A stretch of DNA of 64,000 nucleotides from an uncultured Allobosea sp. (GCF_945957345.1 NZ_CAMFKW010000015.1:1-64000), one strand, 5' to 3'. Positions 51,875 to 60,952 are shown, counted from the first letter of the stretch. Notes: generated from the letters alone by a model not told the origin. Numbers and translations: made by a program.

Positions 51875-52725
51875 GCCCGCGCCCCGCCGGGCATCCCCCG
51901 CCGGCTGCGCAGCACCAGCCACAGGCCGGCGAAGAACACCGGCAGCGAAAGCAGCATGCCCATGGTGATGCCGCCCGAAAGCGCGTCGACCGACGTGCCG
52001 AACAGGAAGCCGAGTTGCGGATCAGGCTCACGGAAGAACTCGCAGACGATCCGGGCGACAGCATAGCCCATGCCGAAGACGCCGGCGACGAGGCCCGGCC
52101 GCCGGAAGCCGCCGAAGCGGACGAACAGATTGACCAGCACGAAAAGCAGAAGCCCCTCGGCGAAGGCCTCGTAGAGCTGGCTCGGATGGCGCGGCAACGG
52201 CCCGCCATTCGGGAAGATCATCGCATAGGGGAAATCGGGGGCCGGCCGGCCCCAGAGCTCGCCATTGATGAAATTGGCGATGCGCCCGAGCATGAGTCCG
52301 ATCGGTACCACCGCGGCTGCGAGATCGAACACCGACAGCGCCGGATAATTTCGCCGTTTGGCGAAGAACCACAGCCCCAGCGTCGCGCCGATCAACCCGC
52401 CATGGAAGGACATACCGCCCTGCCAGATCGCGAAGATGTCCTGCGGGCGGGCGAGATAACGCGGCAGGTCGTAGAACAGCACGAAGCCGATGCGCCCGCC
52501 CAGCACGACGCCGAAGGCGACGAAGAGCAGCATGTCGTCGAGCTCGACGGCTTGAGGCCGCGCCCTACCGCCCCACAGCCTGTCGGAGGCGACGAGCCTG
52601 CGCGCATACCACCAGCCGCCGAGCAGCCCGACGACATAGGCGAGCCCGTACCATTTGATCGCCAAGGGCCCGAGCTGCACCGCGACGGGGTCGATCATCG
52701 GGAAGGGAATGGCGAAGACGGGCAT
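51871..52725 (-). CDS. lgt: Prolipoprotein diacylglyceryl transferase
   Basis: 284 aa from ATG 52725 (MPVFAIPFPMIDPVAVQLG). Polytopic inner membrane enzyme transferring diacylglycerol from phosphatidylglycerol to the lipobox cysteine. The Lgt signature GRIANFINGELWGRP is present with the essential arginine and asparagine, plus FHGGLIGA and RHPSQLYEA. Seven transmembrane segments. First gene of the lgt-midA-pgeF series. Confidence 0.96.
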   Translation of the reverse strand: MPVFAIPFPMIDPVAVQLGPLAIKWYGLAYVVGLLGGWWYARRLVASDRLWGGRARPQAVELDDMLLFVAFGVVLGGRIGFVLFYDLPRYLARPQDIFAIWQGGMSFHGGLIGATLGLWFFAKRRNYPALSVFDLAAAVVPIGLMLGRIANFINGELWGRPAPDFPYAMIFPNGGPLPRHPSQLYEAFAEGLLLFVLVNLFVRFGGFRRPGLVAGVFGMGYAVARIVCEFFREPDPQLGFLFGTSVDALSGGITMGMLLSLPVFFAGLWLVLRSRRGMPGGARA

Positions 52726-52809
52726 GGGAAGTTCCGATGGCGGGCGCCGCGAGATGGCCGCGCGCCCGCTCAATGGTCAAGGAAAAAGGCTTGTCCGTGG
52801 CAGCCTGCC

Positions 52810-53829
52810 TCAGAGCTTGACGATCAACTTGCCGAAATTCTTGCCCTCCAGCAGGCCGATGAAGGCTTCCGGCGCGTTCGCCAGTCCGGTCACGATATCT
52901 TCCTTGTACTTCACCGTGCCCTCAGCGATCCAGCGCGCCATGTCCTCGCGGAAGGTGGGTCCCTGTGCGGCAACGAATTCGCGTTGGATGAAGCCGCGGA
53001 TCGTCAGGCTCTTCGACAGCACCTGCCGCATCATCCCCGGCAGCCGGTCCGGTCCCGGAAATTCGCCGCTCGCATTGTACTGCGCGACGAGGCCGCAGAC
53101 CGGAATGCGCGCGAAGGTGTTGAGCAGCGGAAAGACCGCATCCCAGACATGGCCGCCGACATTCTCGAAATAGACGTCGATACCATCCGGGCAGGCGGCG
53201 GCGAGCTTGGCCGCCATCTCGGGATCGCGATGGTCGATGACGGCATCGAAGCCGAAGGTATCGCGCACGAAGGCGCATTTCTCGGGGCCGCCGGCAATGC
53301 CGACCGCCCGCGCGCCCTTGATCCGGGCGATCTGCCCGACCGCAGAACCGACCGGCCCGCTTGCCGCCGCGACCACGACCGTCTCGCCGGGCTTGGGCTG
53401 GCCGATGGTCAGCAGGCCCGCATAGGCGGTGAAGCCGGGCATGCCGAGCACGCCCAGCGCCGTCGTCACCGCCGCGCTCTTCGGATCGAGCTTCCGCAAT
53501 TGCGCGCCGTCGGCCACGGCATGGGACTGCCAACCGGAATAGGACAGCACGATATCGCCGGGCCTGAAGGCCGGATCGCGGCTTTCCATGACTTCGGCGA
53601 CGGTTCCGCCTTCCATCACCTGCCCGATCTCGGTCGCGGCGGCATAGGATTTCGCCGCGCTCATCCGCCCGCGCATATAGGGATCGAGCGAGAGATAGAG
53701 GATCTTGAGCAGCACCTGTCCCTCGGCGGGCGCCGGAGTGGCCACGTGCTCCAGCCGGAAATTCTGCGGGCTCGGGCGGCCATCGGGGCGGGAGGCCAAA
53801 GTGATGCGCAGATTATCGGTCCGAATCAT
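52810..53829 (-). CDS. NADP-dependent MDR oxidoreductase (CurA/LTB4DH-like)
   Basis: 339 aa. Zinc-independent medium-chain reductase: SLDPYMRGRMS, AGLLTIGQPKPGETVVVAAASGPVGSAVGQIARIKGA with the NADP-binding GxxGxxxG-like loop, and DVYFENVGGHVWDAVFPLLN. This is the pattern of leukotriene B4 12-hydroxydehydrogenase/curcumin reductase CurA, which reduces alpha,beta-unsaturated carbonyls. Probably detoxifies enones; substrate not determined. Confidence 0.93.
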   Translation of the reverse strand: MIRTDNLRITLASRPDGRPSPQNFRLEHVATPAPAEGQVLLKILYLSLDPYMRGRMSAAKSYAAATEIGQVMEGGTVAEVMESRDPAFRPGDIVLSYSGWQSHAVADGAQLRKLDPKSAAVTTALGVLGMPGFTAYAGLLTIGQPKPGETVVVAAASGPVGSAVGQIARIKGARAVGIAGGPEKCAFVRDTFGFDAVIDHRDPEMAAKLAAACPDGIDVYFENVGGHVWDAVFPLLNTFARIPVCGLVAQYNASGEFPGPDRLPGMMRQVLSKSLTIRGFIQREFVAAQGPTFREDMARWIAEGTVKYKEDIVTGLANAPEAFIGLLEGKNFGKLIVKL

Positions 53830-53959
53830 GTTCGCATGTCCTGTTGGAGCCCGATGCTTCGGTCACGCCCGTAGCGTTCACCATCGCAACCGCGCGCGTT
53901 TCGACTAGGCTAAATTAGAAAGCCCCCGCCCACCCATTATTCAAGGCTATCGCAGCACG

Positions 53960-54358
53960 ATGATGAAACGAGAGATCATCCGCGTCGAACCGCTATCGAC
54001 ATGGCTCGAGCGTTGGAAGGCGCCGACCTCGGCGATGACGCGTCATGGCGACACGCTGTATGTTTCGGGTTTTCCGCCTTTCGATCCAGCAACAGGCGAA
54101 ATCCTCGCCCATGCATCCATCGAGCGTCAGACCGAGATCGTTCTGGAGCAGATGAAGCTCTGCCTGGAGACCGCGGGTTCGTCACTGGACAACGTTCTGA
54201 AATGCAATGTCTACTGCACCTCGGTCGACAGCTTTCCCGTAGTGAACGCAGTTTATGCGCGCTATTTTCCGAAGGACCCGCCTGCGCGCATCTTTATATG
54301 CGTTCCGGCATGGCCAGGGCCGTTCGACATCGAGATCGACTGCGTCGCAGCGGCCTGA
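53960..54358 (+). CDS. RidA family protein
   Basis: 132 aa. YjgF/RidA trimeric fold: DTLYVSGFPPFDPATGEI, QTEIVLEQMKLCLETAGSSLDNVLKCNVYCTSV, and the C-terminal ARIFICVPAWPGPFDIEIDCVA. The arginine near the end (PPARIFI) corresponds to the carboxylate-binding arginine of true imine deaminases, so it may hydrolyse 2-aminoacrylate or a related imine. MMKR at 53960 or ATG 53963 are both possible starts. Confidence 0.9.
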   Translation: MMKREIIRVEPLSTWLERWKAPTSAMTRHGDTLYVSGFPPFDPATGEILAHASIERQTEIVLEQMKLCLETAGSSLDNVLKCNVYCTSVDSFPVVNAVYARYFPKDPPARIFICVPAWPGPFDIEIDCVAAA

Positions 54359-54381
54359 CCGCTCGCCACACCAGACAGCGC

Positions 54382-54960
54382 TCAGCCCCGGTCGCGACGC
54401 TCGCGCAGCCGTTCAAAGGCCGTGGAGTTCGAGCGCGCGTGCCATGCGGCGATCACCGCGTCGGCATTGATCTTCCGATCCTGCATCGCATCGACCTCGA
54501 TATCGTAGAGGCAATAGGAATGAATGCGGTGGAAGTCGCGTCGGGCGTCGCCGATCGGCCTGTCGCCACGTTCGCGCTCGCGCCTCTCCAGTTCTTCCAG
54601 CGCGCAATGCACGCCGATGAAGAACACGTCATGACCGGCAAGCGTGTCCGCAAGGCGCAGCAGCCAGGCCTCGCTCTCCATGATGTGTTCGACGATGAGG
54701 TCGTTGCCGGCCTCGACATAGGCGAGCAGCGAGCGTTCGAAACCGAGGAAGAACGCCTCGCGCATCAGCCGCCAGTCGAATTCGCCGCTCCTGATCCGCG
54801 CCGTCGGGAGTACGCCGGAATCGCGGAGATGGTCGATCGAGATATGCCAGAACGGCGTATCGATCCGGCTCTGAATAGCGCGGGCCAGTGAAGACTTGCC
54901 ACTGCTCGACGCGCCGTTGAGCAGGATGATCCGGCCGGGCCCCGGAGAGGAATCGGTCAT
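54382..54960 (-). CDS. Chloramphenicol phosphotransferase-like kinase (CPT family)
   Basis: 192 aa. P-loop NTPase: Walker A GASSSGKSS (16-24), then HISIDHLRD (the aspartate of the family active site), NDLIVEHIM and VHCALEELERRERERGDR. This matches the CPT-like family, of which only a few members phosphorylate chloramphenicol; most have unknown substrates. So resistance must not be assumed. Convergent with the RidA gene. Confidence 0.85.
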   Translation of the reverse strand: MTDSSPGPGRIILLNGASSSGKSSLARAIQSRIDTPFWHISIDHLRDSGVLPTARIRSGEFDWRLMREAFFLGFERSLLAYVEAGNDLIVEHIMESEAWLLRLADTLAGHDVFFIGVHCALEELERRERERGDRPIGDARRDFHRIHSYCLYDIEVDAMQDRKINADAVIAAWHARSNSTAFERLRERRDRG

Positions 54961-55008
54961 TGCGCGCTCCTCTGCCGGACACAGACCGCCCCAGCCAAAA
55001 TGCGAACA

Positions 55009-55031
55009 GGCGGCCCATCCAGATGGCCGCC
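55009..55031 (-). terminator. Hairpin terminator after the small coiled-coil gene
   Basis: GGCGGCCCAT / ATGGCCGCC around CCAG, with one bulged base; strong stem. The sequence beyond it on the minus strand reads TGTTCGCATTTTGG, a short T-rich run. It lies ~30 bp after the 86-aa gene. Confidence 0.5.
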
Positions 55032-55059
55032 CGTCCGAAACATCGTCAAGGGAAGAGCT

Positions 55060-55320
55060 TCAGAGCGACTTCGCGGCAGCCCGGCTCGGACGTTTCGCAG
55101 CCGCCTTGCTGATCGAGGCAGCCGCCTTTGCGGCGGCCTCCTCGGCATCCCGCGCGAGGCGCAGGGCGCGCAGCTTCTCGGTCTTGAGGCGGGCCTGGTT
55201 GGCCTCATCCTCGAGCGCCTGCCAAGCGTCGAGAGAATCCTGGCGGCGCTGCTCGGTCTTCGCAAGGGCCTCCTGCGCCCGGGCAGCGATCTCGTCCAGC
55301 TTCATGTTGCGGCTCGACAT
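55060..55320 (-). CDS. Small alanine-rich coiled-coil protein
   Basis: 86 aa, highly charged and helical (IAARAQEALAKTEQRRQDSLDAWQALEDEANQARLKTEKLRALRLARDAEEAAAKAAA split over the whole length), with a basic Lys/Arg-rich tail (KRPSRAAAK). It may bind nucleic acid. It lies 43 bp after rpsU on the same strand and resembles other short proteins co-encoded with rpsU or cspA in Hyphomicrobiales (possibly DUF6481-like). Function unknown. Confidence 0.6.
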   Translation of the reverse strand: MSSRNMKLDEIAARAQEALAKTEQRRQDSLDAWQALEDEANQARLKTEKLRALRLARDAEEAAAKAAASISKAAAKRPSRAAAKSL

Positions 55321-55362
55321 GCGAAACTCCTTACGCGACAGGCGTTGATCGGTCTGCGCCGG

Positions 55363-55653
55363 TCAGACGGAAGGCGGACGCGGCGCCCCGGCTCCCGGCC
55401 CGGCGCCTGGGCGGCCCTTGCCGACCGGCAGCTTGCGCTTCGGCGCCGGCAACAAGCCTTCACGCTGCGCTTGCTTGCGGGCGGCCTTCTTGGCGCGCCG
55501 CACGGCTTCCGCCTTTTCACGGGCGCGGCGCTCTGACGGCTTCTCGAATTCGCGGCGCTGCTTCATCTCGCGGAACACGCCTTCGCGCTGCAGCTTCTTC
55601 TTGAGAACGCGGAGCGCCTGCTCGACATTGTTGTCCCGAACGAGAACTTGCAT
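55363..55653 (-). CDS. rpsU: 30S ribosomal protein S21
   Basis: 96 aa from ATG 55653 ([25 protein letters not shown]). Matches S21: [42 protein letters not shown]. It carries an extra ~25-residue Pro/Gly/Lys-rich C-terminal tail beyond the usual ~70 residues, common in this order. Preceded by AAAGGA; ATG 55659 would overlap that site. Together with the cold-shock gene upstream it forms an RNA-binding cluster. Confidence 0.95.
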   Translation of the reverse strand: MQVLVRDNNVEQALRVLKKKLQREGVFREMKQRREFEKPSERRAREKAEAVRRAKKAARKQAQREGLLPAPKRKLPVGKGRPGAGPGAGAPRPPSV

Positions 55654-55790
55654 GGTCATCCTTTCCAGAAAGCACAAAGGGCCGGGCTTGTAGTCCCGAC
55701 CCTCCATCAACCGCTTGTGCGAAACGTCGTGTCGTGGCGCCGGTACATCCGTGGTCGCCTCAAAGCGTCGTCGTTCCGCCTCCAGGCGGC

Positions 55791-56000
55791 TTATTCGGCC
55801 CGCAGGTTATCGGCCGAGCTCTTGCCCGAGCGCTTGTCCTGGACGATCTCGTAGGAGATCTTCTGGCCGTCGCGCAGATCGCGCATGCCGGCGCGCTCGA
55901 CAGCGCTGATATGGACGAACACGTCCTGCCCGCCATCATCAGGCTGAATGAAACCGAAACCCTTGGTGGCGTTGAACCACTTGACCGTACCAGAAGCCAT
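55791..56000 (-). CDS. Cold-shock domain protein
   Basis: 69 aa from ATG 56000 with GGGAGG upstream. Single cold-shock domain: [38 protein letters not shown] covers RNP1 (KGFGFI, 13-18) and RNP2 (VFVHI, 27-31). Single-stranded RNA/DNA binding protein; may be a cold or stationary-phase type. It precedes rpsU on the same strand by ~140 bp. Confidence 0.95.
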   Translation of the reverse strand: MASGTVKWFNATKGFGFIQPDDGGQDVFVHISAVERAGMRDLRDGQKISYEIVQDKRSGKSSADNLRAE

Positions 56001-56349
56001 CTGCGCCTCCCGCAAACATGCTTATCCAAGCCCCATGGAAAACATGCGGCAGCGAATTCGATTAGAGGAAGAAAATCGTCAGCATGTCGCGCTCAAAAGG
56101 CACGAATGGCCAAGTCATCAGGCCTAAATCGAGATCAAGAGATAGGGAGCATCCGGACCGATGTCAAATCGACAACGAAGATGCCGCTCCGGGAAAACGA
56201 AAATCTGCGGCCTGAACGACCGGAAACAACCGTCAAAAACGATCGCCCCTCTCAGTTCCACATTGTTTCTATCGGATGGGACACGACCGTTCATGTGACC
56301 CAGGAAACCGCGCCTCTCCTGACATGACGAAGCGGCTGCGGCATCCTAC
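56001..56349. other. 349-bp divergent region between the cold-shock gene and uvrC
   Basis: Contains the long cold-shock leader, as is usual for csp genes, and the promoter of uvrC. Moderately AT-rich around 56040-56260. Open frames across it have no family resemblance. I could not assign a clear -35/-10 pair. Confidence 0.4.
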
Positions 56350-58473
56350 ATGGAGACCATGAATCGCGAGCGCCAGGACGACCTGCCCCAGGACGAGTTC
56401 GAGGACGAGGAGGACGCCCTCCCCGCCGAACCCGCGCTCGCCATCGCCGAGACCGCGCCCGGCGCGCTCAACGCCGGCATCGAGGTCATCCAGCAATTCG
56501 CCAAGCATCTGCCCAACAGGCCCGGCGTCTACCGGATGTTCGATCGCGCCGGCGAGGTGCTCTATGTCGGCAAGGCCAAGAGCCTGAAGAACCGCGTGAC
56601 TTCCTATGCCCGCGGCATGGCGCATACCAACGCCGTCGCCCGGATGATCGCCGAGACGGCGAACATGGAGTTCGTCACCACCGGCACCGAGACCGAGGCG
56701 CTGCTGCTCGAGTCGAACCTGATCAAGCAGCTCCGCCCGCGCTACAACGTGCTGCTGCGCGACGACAAGTCGTTTCCCTATATCCTGCTGACCGGCGACC
56801 ATGACGCGCCGGCGATCCTGAAGCATCGCGGCTCGCGCCAGCGCAAGGGCGACTATTTCGGCCCCTTCGCCTCGGTCTGGGCGGTGACGCGCACCATCGA
56901 TGCGCTGCAGAAGGCCTTCCTGATCCGCACCTGCTCCGATTCTTTCTACGAGAACCGTACCCGCCCCTGCCTGCTCTTCCAGATCAAGCGCTGCTCCGGG
57001 CCCTGCACCGGCGAGGTCTCGATCCCCGAATACCAGGCGCTCGCAAGTCAGGCGCGCGACTTCCTTTCGGGCCGCTCCTCTGCGGTGAAGCAGCTCCTCT
57101 CCGCCCGGATGCAGGCGGCGGCGGAAGAGCTCGAATTCGAGAAGGCCGCGCGCTATCGCGACCGCCTCGCCGCGCTCTCGGCTGTGCAGGCCGGCCAGGA
57201 TATCAACACGCAAGGGGTCGAGGAGGCGGACGTCTTCGCCATCGACGAGCAGGCCGGGCAGTTCTGCGTCGAGATCTTCTTCTTCCGCAACCACCAGAAC
57301 TGGGGCAACCGCGCCCTCTTCCCGCGCGCCGACCGCTCATTGGCGCCGGCCGAAGTGCTCGCCTCCGTCGTCGCCCAGTTCTATGACGACAAGCCACCGC
57401 CGCGCCTCGTCCTGCTCTCGCACCCGGTCGAGGAAATCGAGCTGATCGGCCAGGCCTTGTCCGCCCGCGCCGGCCGCAAGGTCGAAGTCGCCCATCCCAA
57501 GCGCGGCGAGCGGGCCGACCTGATGGCCCATGCGGTCAAGAACGCCCGCGAGGCGCTCTCCCGCAAGCTCGCCGAGAATGCCGGGCAGCAATCGCTGCTC
57601 GCAGCACTCGGCGCCGCCTTCGGCATGGAGAGCGCCCCCCGCCGGGTCGAGGTCTACGACAACTCGCATATCATGGGCACGAACGCGGTCGGCGGCATGA
57701 TCGTCGCGGGCTCGGACGGCTTCGTGAAGAACCAGTACCGCACCTTCAACATCTCGACCGACACCATCGCCGGAGACGATTTCGGCATGATGCGCGAGGT
57801 GCTGACGCGGAGATTCGCGAAGCTGGCGAAGGAGAGCGGCGTCGACCTCAGCCCTCATCCCGAGGAGGCCGCGTCAGCGGCCGTCTCGAAGGATACTCCA
57901 GAGGGCTCGGGTGCCTCCTTGAACGTCCTTCGAGACGCCGCTGACGCGGCTCCTCAGGATGAGGGCTCGCGCGGGAAAGGCCGCAAGGCGCCGAAGCCGC
58001 GCAAGGACGAGGACGGCTTCCCCTCCCGCCCCGACCTCGTCATCGTCGACGGCGGCAAGGGCCAGTTCACCGCCGCGCTCAAGATCATGAAGGAGCTCGG
58101 TGCGGCCGACATCCCGCTCGTCGCCATCGCCAAGGGGGAAGACCGCAATGCCATGCGCGAGACCTTTCACATGGAGGGCCGGGAGCCCTTCAAGCTGCAG
58201 CCGCGCGATCCGGCTCTCTATTTCATCCAGCGCCTGCGCGACGAGGCCCACCGCTTCGCCATCGGCACCCATCGCGCGAAGCGCAAGCGCGAGACGATGA
58301 AGAACCCGCTCGACGAGATCCCCGGCATCGGCCCCTCACGCAAGCGGGCGTTGCTGCTGCATTTCGGCACGGTGAAGGCGATCCAGCGCGCCAAGCTCGA
58401 CGACCTCATGCGGACGCCGGGCGTGAATGCCGCGACGGCGAAGGCCGTGCATGATTTCTTTCACGATGCTTGA
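56350..58473 (+). CDS. uvrC: Excinuclease ABC subunit C
   Basis: 707 aa, longer than the usual ~610-650. It makes both incisions in nucleotide excision repair. N-terminal GIY-YIG domain (GVYRMFD at 59, [12 protein letters not shown] at 72), UVR domain ~235-275 ([17 protein letters not shown]), RNase H-like domain ([19 protein letters not shown], then [17 protein letters not shown]) and C-terminal HhH pair ([18 protein letters not shown]). Residues ~501-540 ([20 protein letters not shown]... to ...APQDEGS) are encoded by a pair of inverted repeat elements inserted in frame into the linker of the RNase H domain. The catalytic parts on both sides look intact. Confidence 0.95.
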   Translation: METMNRERQDDLPQDEFEDEEDALPAEPALAIAETAPGALNAGIEVIQQFAKHLPNRPGVYRMFDRAGEVLYVGKAKSLKNRVTSYARGMAHTNAVARMIAETANMEFVTTGTETEALLLESNLIKQLRPRYNVLLRDDKSFPYILLTGDHDAPAILKHRGSRQRKGDYFGPFASVWAVTRTIDALQKAFLIRTCSDSFYENRTRPCLLFQIKRCSGPCTGEVSIPEYQALASQARDFLSGRSSAVKQLLSARMQAAAEELEFEKAARYRDRLAALSAVQAGQDINTQGVEEADVFAIDEQAGQFCVEIFFFRNHQNWGNRALFPRADRSLAPAEVLASVVAQFYDDKPPPRLVLLSHPVEEIELIGQALSARAGRKVEVAHPKRGERADLMAHAVKNAREALSRKLAENAGQQSLLAALGAAFGMESAPRRVEVYDNSHIMGTNAVGGMIVAGSDGFVKNQYRTFNISTDTIAGDDFGMMREVLTRRFAKLAKESGVDLSPHPEEAASAAVSKDTPEGSGASLNVLRDAADAAPQDEGSRGKGRKAPKPRKDEDGFPSRPDLVIVDGGKGQFTAALKIMKELGAADIPLVAIAKGEDRNAMRETFHMEGREPFKLQPRDPALYFIQRLRDEAHRFAIGTHRAKRKRETMKNPLDEIPGIGPSRKRALLLHFGTVKAIQRAKLDDLMRTPGVNAATAKAVHDFFHDA
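57850..57903 (+). repeat. REP-like palindrome, family 2, copy C (type-1 end), inside uvrC
   Basis: AGCCCTCATCCCGAGGAG, hairpin GCCGC-GTCA-GCGGC, CGTCTCGAAGGAT, then ACTCCAGAG. Its inner end matches copy B at the GIY-YIG locus. Paired with the inverted copy D 20 bp further on. Confidence 0.85.
57924..57967 (-). repeat. REP-like palindrome, family 2, copy D (type-2 end), inside uvrC
   Basis: On the minus strand AGCCCTCATCCTGAGGAG, hairpin CCGC-GTCA-GCGG, GTCTCGAAGGACG. Its inner end matches copy A of the GIY-YIG locus. With copy C it makes a 118-bp inverted doublet (57850-57967) that is translated as part of UvrC. Confidence 0.85.
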
Positions 58474-58539
58474 AAGTTCTGCCACATTCACGTCCTTGCA
58501 TGTTGACGCTGCGATGGCCGGATTGCTTTGGTGCTCGAC

Positions 58540-59151
58540 GTGACGATTCTTCCAGACGCCATCAGGCGGCGCGGCCCCTGGTCGCTGCCCAACCTCCTCA
58601 CCTACGGGCGGATCCTGGCGATCCCGGCCCTGGTGGCGATCTTGTTCTGGCCGCGTGACGACTGGATGCGCTGGATCGCGCTGGGCATCTACACCGCCGC
58701 CGCCATCACCGATTATCTCGACGGCTACATTGCCCGCGCCTGGAGCCAGCAATCCGCGATCGGCCGCATGCTCGATCCGATTGCCGACAAGCTGCTCGTC
58801 GCCGCCCTGCTGCTGATGCTCGTCTATACCGGCCAGATCCACGGCTGGACGCTCTGGGCGGCGATCGTGATCCTCTGCCGCGAGATCCTGGTCTCGGGTC
58901 TGCGCGAATTCCTCGCCGACCTGAAGGTCAGCGTCCCCGTCAGCAAGGTCGCCAAGTGGAAGACGACGGCGCAGCTCTTCGCGCTCGGCTTCCTTGTCGT
59001 CGGCCCGGCCGGCGACAAGGTGCTCCCCGGCAACACCATGATCGGCATCGTCCTGCTCTGGGCCGCCGCCGGTCTGACGATCTACACCGGATGGGACTAT
59101 TTCAACGCCGGCATCCGCTATCTCGTCGAAGAGGACGAGCGCACGCCATGA
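58540..59151 (+). CDS. pgsA: CDP-diacylglycerol-glycerol-3-phosphate 3-phosphatidyltransferase
   Basis: 203 aa from GTG 58540; TTG 58528 and GTG 58531 are also open. It makes phosphatidylglycerol phosphate in the inner membrane. The CDP-alcohol phosphotransferase signature is complete: DYLDGYIARAWSQQSAIGRMLDPIADK (DxxDGxxARx8GxxxDxxxD). Five to six transmembrane segments. uvrC upstream and moaD-moaE downstream with overlapping stops is a conserved alphaproteobacterial order. Confidence 0.94.
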   Translation: MTILPDAIRRRGPWSLPNLLTYGRILAIPALVAILFWPRDDWMRWIALGIYTAAAITDYLDGYIARAWSQQSAIGRMLDPIADKLLVAALLLMLVYTGQIHGWTLWAAIVILCREILVSGLREFLADLKVSVPVSKVAKWKTTAQLFALGFLVVGPAGDKVLPGNTMIGIVLLWAAAGLTIYTGWDYFNAGIRYLVEEDERTP

Positions 59152-59441
59152 GCACCGCAACAGCGACCGCAGCGGCGGGCACACGCACCGTCCGCATCGT
59201 CTATTTCGCTTGGGTACGCGAGCGCGTCGGCCTGCCCGAGGAGACGCTCGACATCCCCACCGATCTCGCCACCGTCAGCGATCTCGTGCGCTGGCTGAAG
59301 GCGCGCGGCGAGGGCTATGAGGCTGCCTTCGCCGACGAGAAAATCGTGCGTGCCGCGCTCGACCATGTCCATGCCAAGCCTCACGCCCGCCTTGGGAACG
59401 CCCGCGAGATCGCCTTCTTCCCGCCGATGACGGGCGGCTGA
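59148..59441 (+). CDS. moaD: Molybdopterin synthase small subunit
   Basis: 97 aa from ATG 59148, overlapping the pgsA stop (ATGA). Ubiquitin-like fold ending in the essential Gly-Gly (FFPPMTGG), which is thiocarboxylated and donates sulfur to precursor Z. The core YFAWVRERVGLPEETLDIP and SDLVRWLKARG is standard. Its N-terminus carries an ~14-residue Ala/Thr-rich extension. Forms the synthase with the adjacent moaE product. Confidence 0.94.
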   Translation: MSTATATAAAGTRTVRIVYFAWVRERVGLPEETLDIPTDLATVSDLVRWLKARGEGYEAAFADEKIVRAALDHVHAKPHARLGNAREIAFFPPMTGG

Positions 59442-59445
59442 GGCC

Positions 59446-59913
59446 GTGATCTCTCCCCTCGTCCGCATCCAGCGGGAAGATTTCGCGCTTCAGGACGAGA
59501 TCGACGCGCTCTTGGCCGGCCGTGCCGATATCGGCGCCGTCGTTTCCTTCACGGGCCTGTGCCGTGACGAGGCCGGCACGCTCGCCGCACTCGAACTCGA
59601 GCATTATCCCGGCATGGCCGAAGCCGAGATCGCGCGCGTCGCTGCTGGGGCCGCCGCTCGCTGGCCGCTGCTCGGCCTCGTCGCGATCCACCGCTACGGG
59701 CTGATCAGGCCGGGCGAGCAGATCGTGCTGATGCTGGCGGCCTCCGCCCATCGCCGCGCCGCCTTCGAGGCCGCAGATTTCATGATGGACTACCTCAAGA
59801 CCCGCGCCCCGTTCTGGAAGCGCGAGCACCGCGCCGACGGCACGCTCGGCGGCTGGGTCGAAGCCAAGACGGATGACGACGATGCGGCGAAACGCTGGGA
59901 ACAGGCTCCCTGA
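59446..59913 (+). CDS. moaE: Molybdopterin synthase large subunit
   Basis: 155 aa, GTG start at 59446. Binds precursor Z and, with MoaD, makes the dithiolene of molybdopterin. Key parts: GAVVSFTGLCRDE (substrate loop), LELEHYPGMAEAEI, VAIHRYGLIRPGEQIVLMLAASAHRRAAFEAADFMMDYLKTRAPFWKRE with the active-site lysine. Directly after moaD. The sulfite oxidase-like enzyme at 7287 is a possible user of this cofactor in the same window. Confidence 0.95.
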   Translation: MISPLVRIQREDFALQDEIDALLAGRADIGAVVSFTGLCRDEAGTLAALELEHYPGMAEAEIARVAAGAAARWPLLGLVAIHRYGLIRPGEQIVLMLAASAHRRAAFEAADFMMDYLKTRAPFWKREHRADGTLGGWVEAKTDDDDAAKRWEQAP

Positions 59914-60952
59914 CAGTTTGAGAAGCGCGGCATTCGCCGCGGGCTTTGCCACGCTCCCGGCGCTTGCATTCGCCGCTGCGCCGGAGCCGAAGACATTCCG
60001 CGACTGGATGGCCGGCTGCGACAACATCAAGACCTGCACGGCCCTCTCCCTGCCAGCAGAGGCAGCCGATCCGGTCGCCTATCTGCGCCTCGAACGTCCC
60101 GCCGGTCCGGAAGGGACGGCAAGCCTCGTGCTGCGGCTGCGCGGCGACTGGAAGACCCCGCCGCGCACGGTCCAGCTCAAGCTCGACGGCATCGCCTTCC
60201 CGGCAGGCGGCAAGCCGCTTCCCGTTACGGTCGATGGCGATCTGGCGACACTGACCTTTTCCGGCGAAGACATGGCCGCTCTGATCGAGGCCGCGCGCAA
60301 GGCGACGAAGCTGACCGTCTCGGCGCCCGGCCTCACCGGCAGCGTCTCGCTCGCCGGCTCGGTCGCGGCGATGCTCTGGATCGACGAGCAGCAGGGGCGC
60401 CTCAGCACCGCCACAGCATTGGTTCGCAAGGGCACGACCGCAGCCGCGCCACCGGCTTCGCCCCTTCCCGTGATCGCGGCGGTTCCGGCGCCGCCGATGC
60501 TCGACATGAAGGCGGGCAAGCAACAGGCCGCAAGCCTGCGCGCCGAGTTGAAGAAGAAGGACCCCGATTCCTGCGAGGACGACGCCGCCCTGCTTGAACA
60601 GGACGAAGCCTGGACGCTCGGAAACAAGCGGATATTGGTCGCGCTTGCCTGCTCGCGCGGCGCCTACAACCTGTCATCCTCGTTCTTCATCATGCCCGAG
60701 AATGAGCCCGCCAAGGCGACGCCGCTCAGCTTCGCCGGCGGCGGCAACGATCTGACCAATGCCAGCTTCGATCCGCGCACCGGCCACGTCTCGTTCTTCG
60801 ACAAGGGGCGCGGCATCGGCGATTGCGGTGCGACCGGCGGCTATGCCTGGACCGGCAGCACCTTCGTCCAGACCGAGTTCAGCATGATGGGCGAATGCCG
60901 CGGCATCTCGTCCGAGGACTGGATCACGCTCTATCGCAGCAAGGGGAAGTGA
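59882..60952 (+). CDS. DUF1176 secreted protein
   Basis: 356 aa from ATG 59882; ATG 59873 three codons earlier is equally possible. Start region overlaps the end of moaE by ~30 bp. Signal peptide (cleavage near AFAAA, residue ~33). The mature protein fits DUF1176: FRDWMAGCDNIKTCTALSL, then LLEQDEAWTLGNKRILVALACSRGAYN, LTNASFDPRTGHVSFFDKGRGIGDCGATGGYAWTG and FVQTEFSMMGECRGISSEDW. Several cysteines suggest disulfides in the periplasm. Function unknown; invasion-associated locus B-like proteins share parts of the N-terminal look. Confidence 0.87.
   Translation: MRRNAGNRLPDSLRSAAFAAGFATLPALAFAAAPEPKTFRDWMAGCDNIKTCTALSLPAEAADPVAYLRLERPAGPEGTASLVLRLRGDWKTPPRTVQLKLDGIAFPAGGKPLPVTVDGDLATLTFSGEDMAALIEAARKATKLTVSAPGLTGSVSLAGSVAAMLWIDEQQGRLSTATALVRKGTTAAAPPASPLPVIAAVPAPPMLDMKAGKQQAASLRAELKKKDPDSCEDDAALLEQDEAWTLGNKRILVALACSRGAYNLSSSFFIMPENEPAKATPLSFAGGGNDLTNASFDPRTGHVSFFDKGRGIGDCGATGGYAWTGSTFVQTEFSMMGECRGISSEDWITLYRSKGK

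Noticed and set aside
54382-54960. Chloramphenicol resistance gene
   Set aside because: The CPT-like family is broad and most members do not confer resistance; only the kinase fold is supported.
55776-55789. Terminator directly after the cold-shock gene
   Set aside because: Stem of only five pairs with a four-base loop and no T-run; too weak to list.
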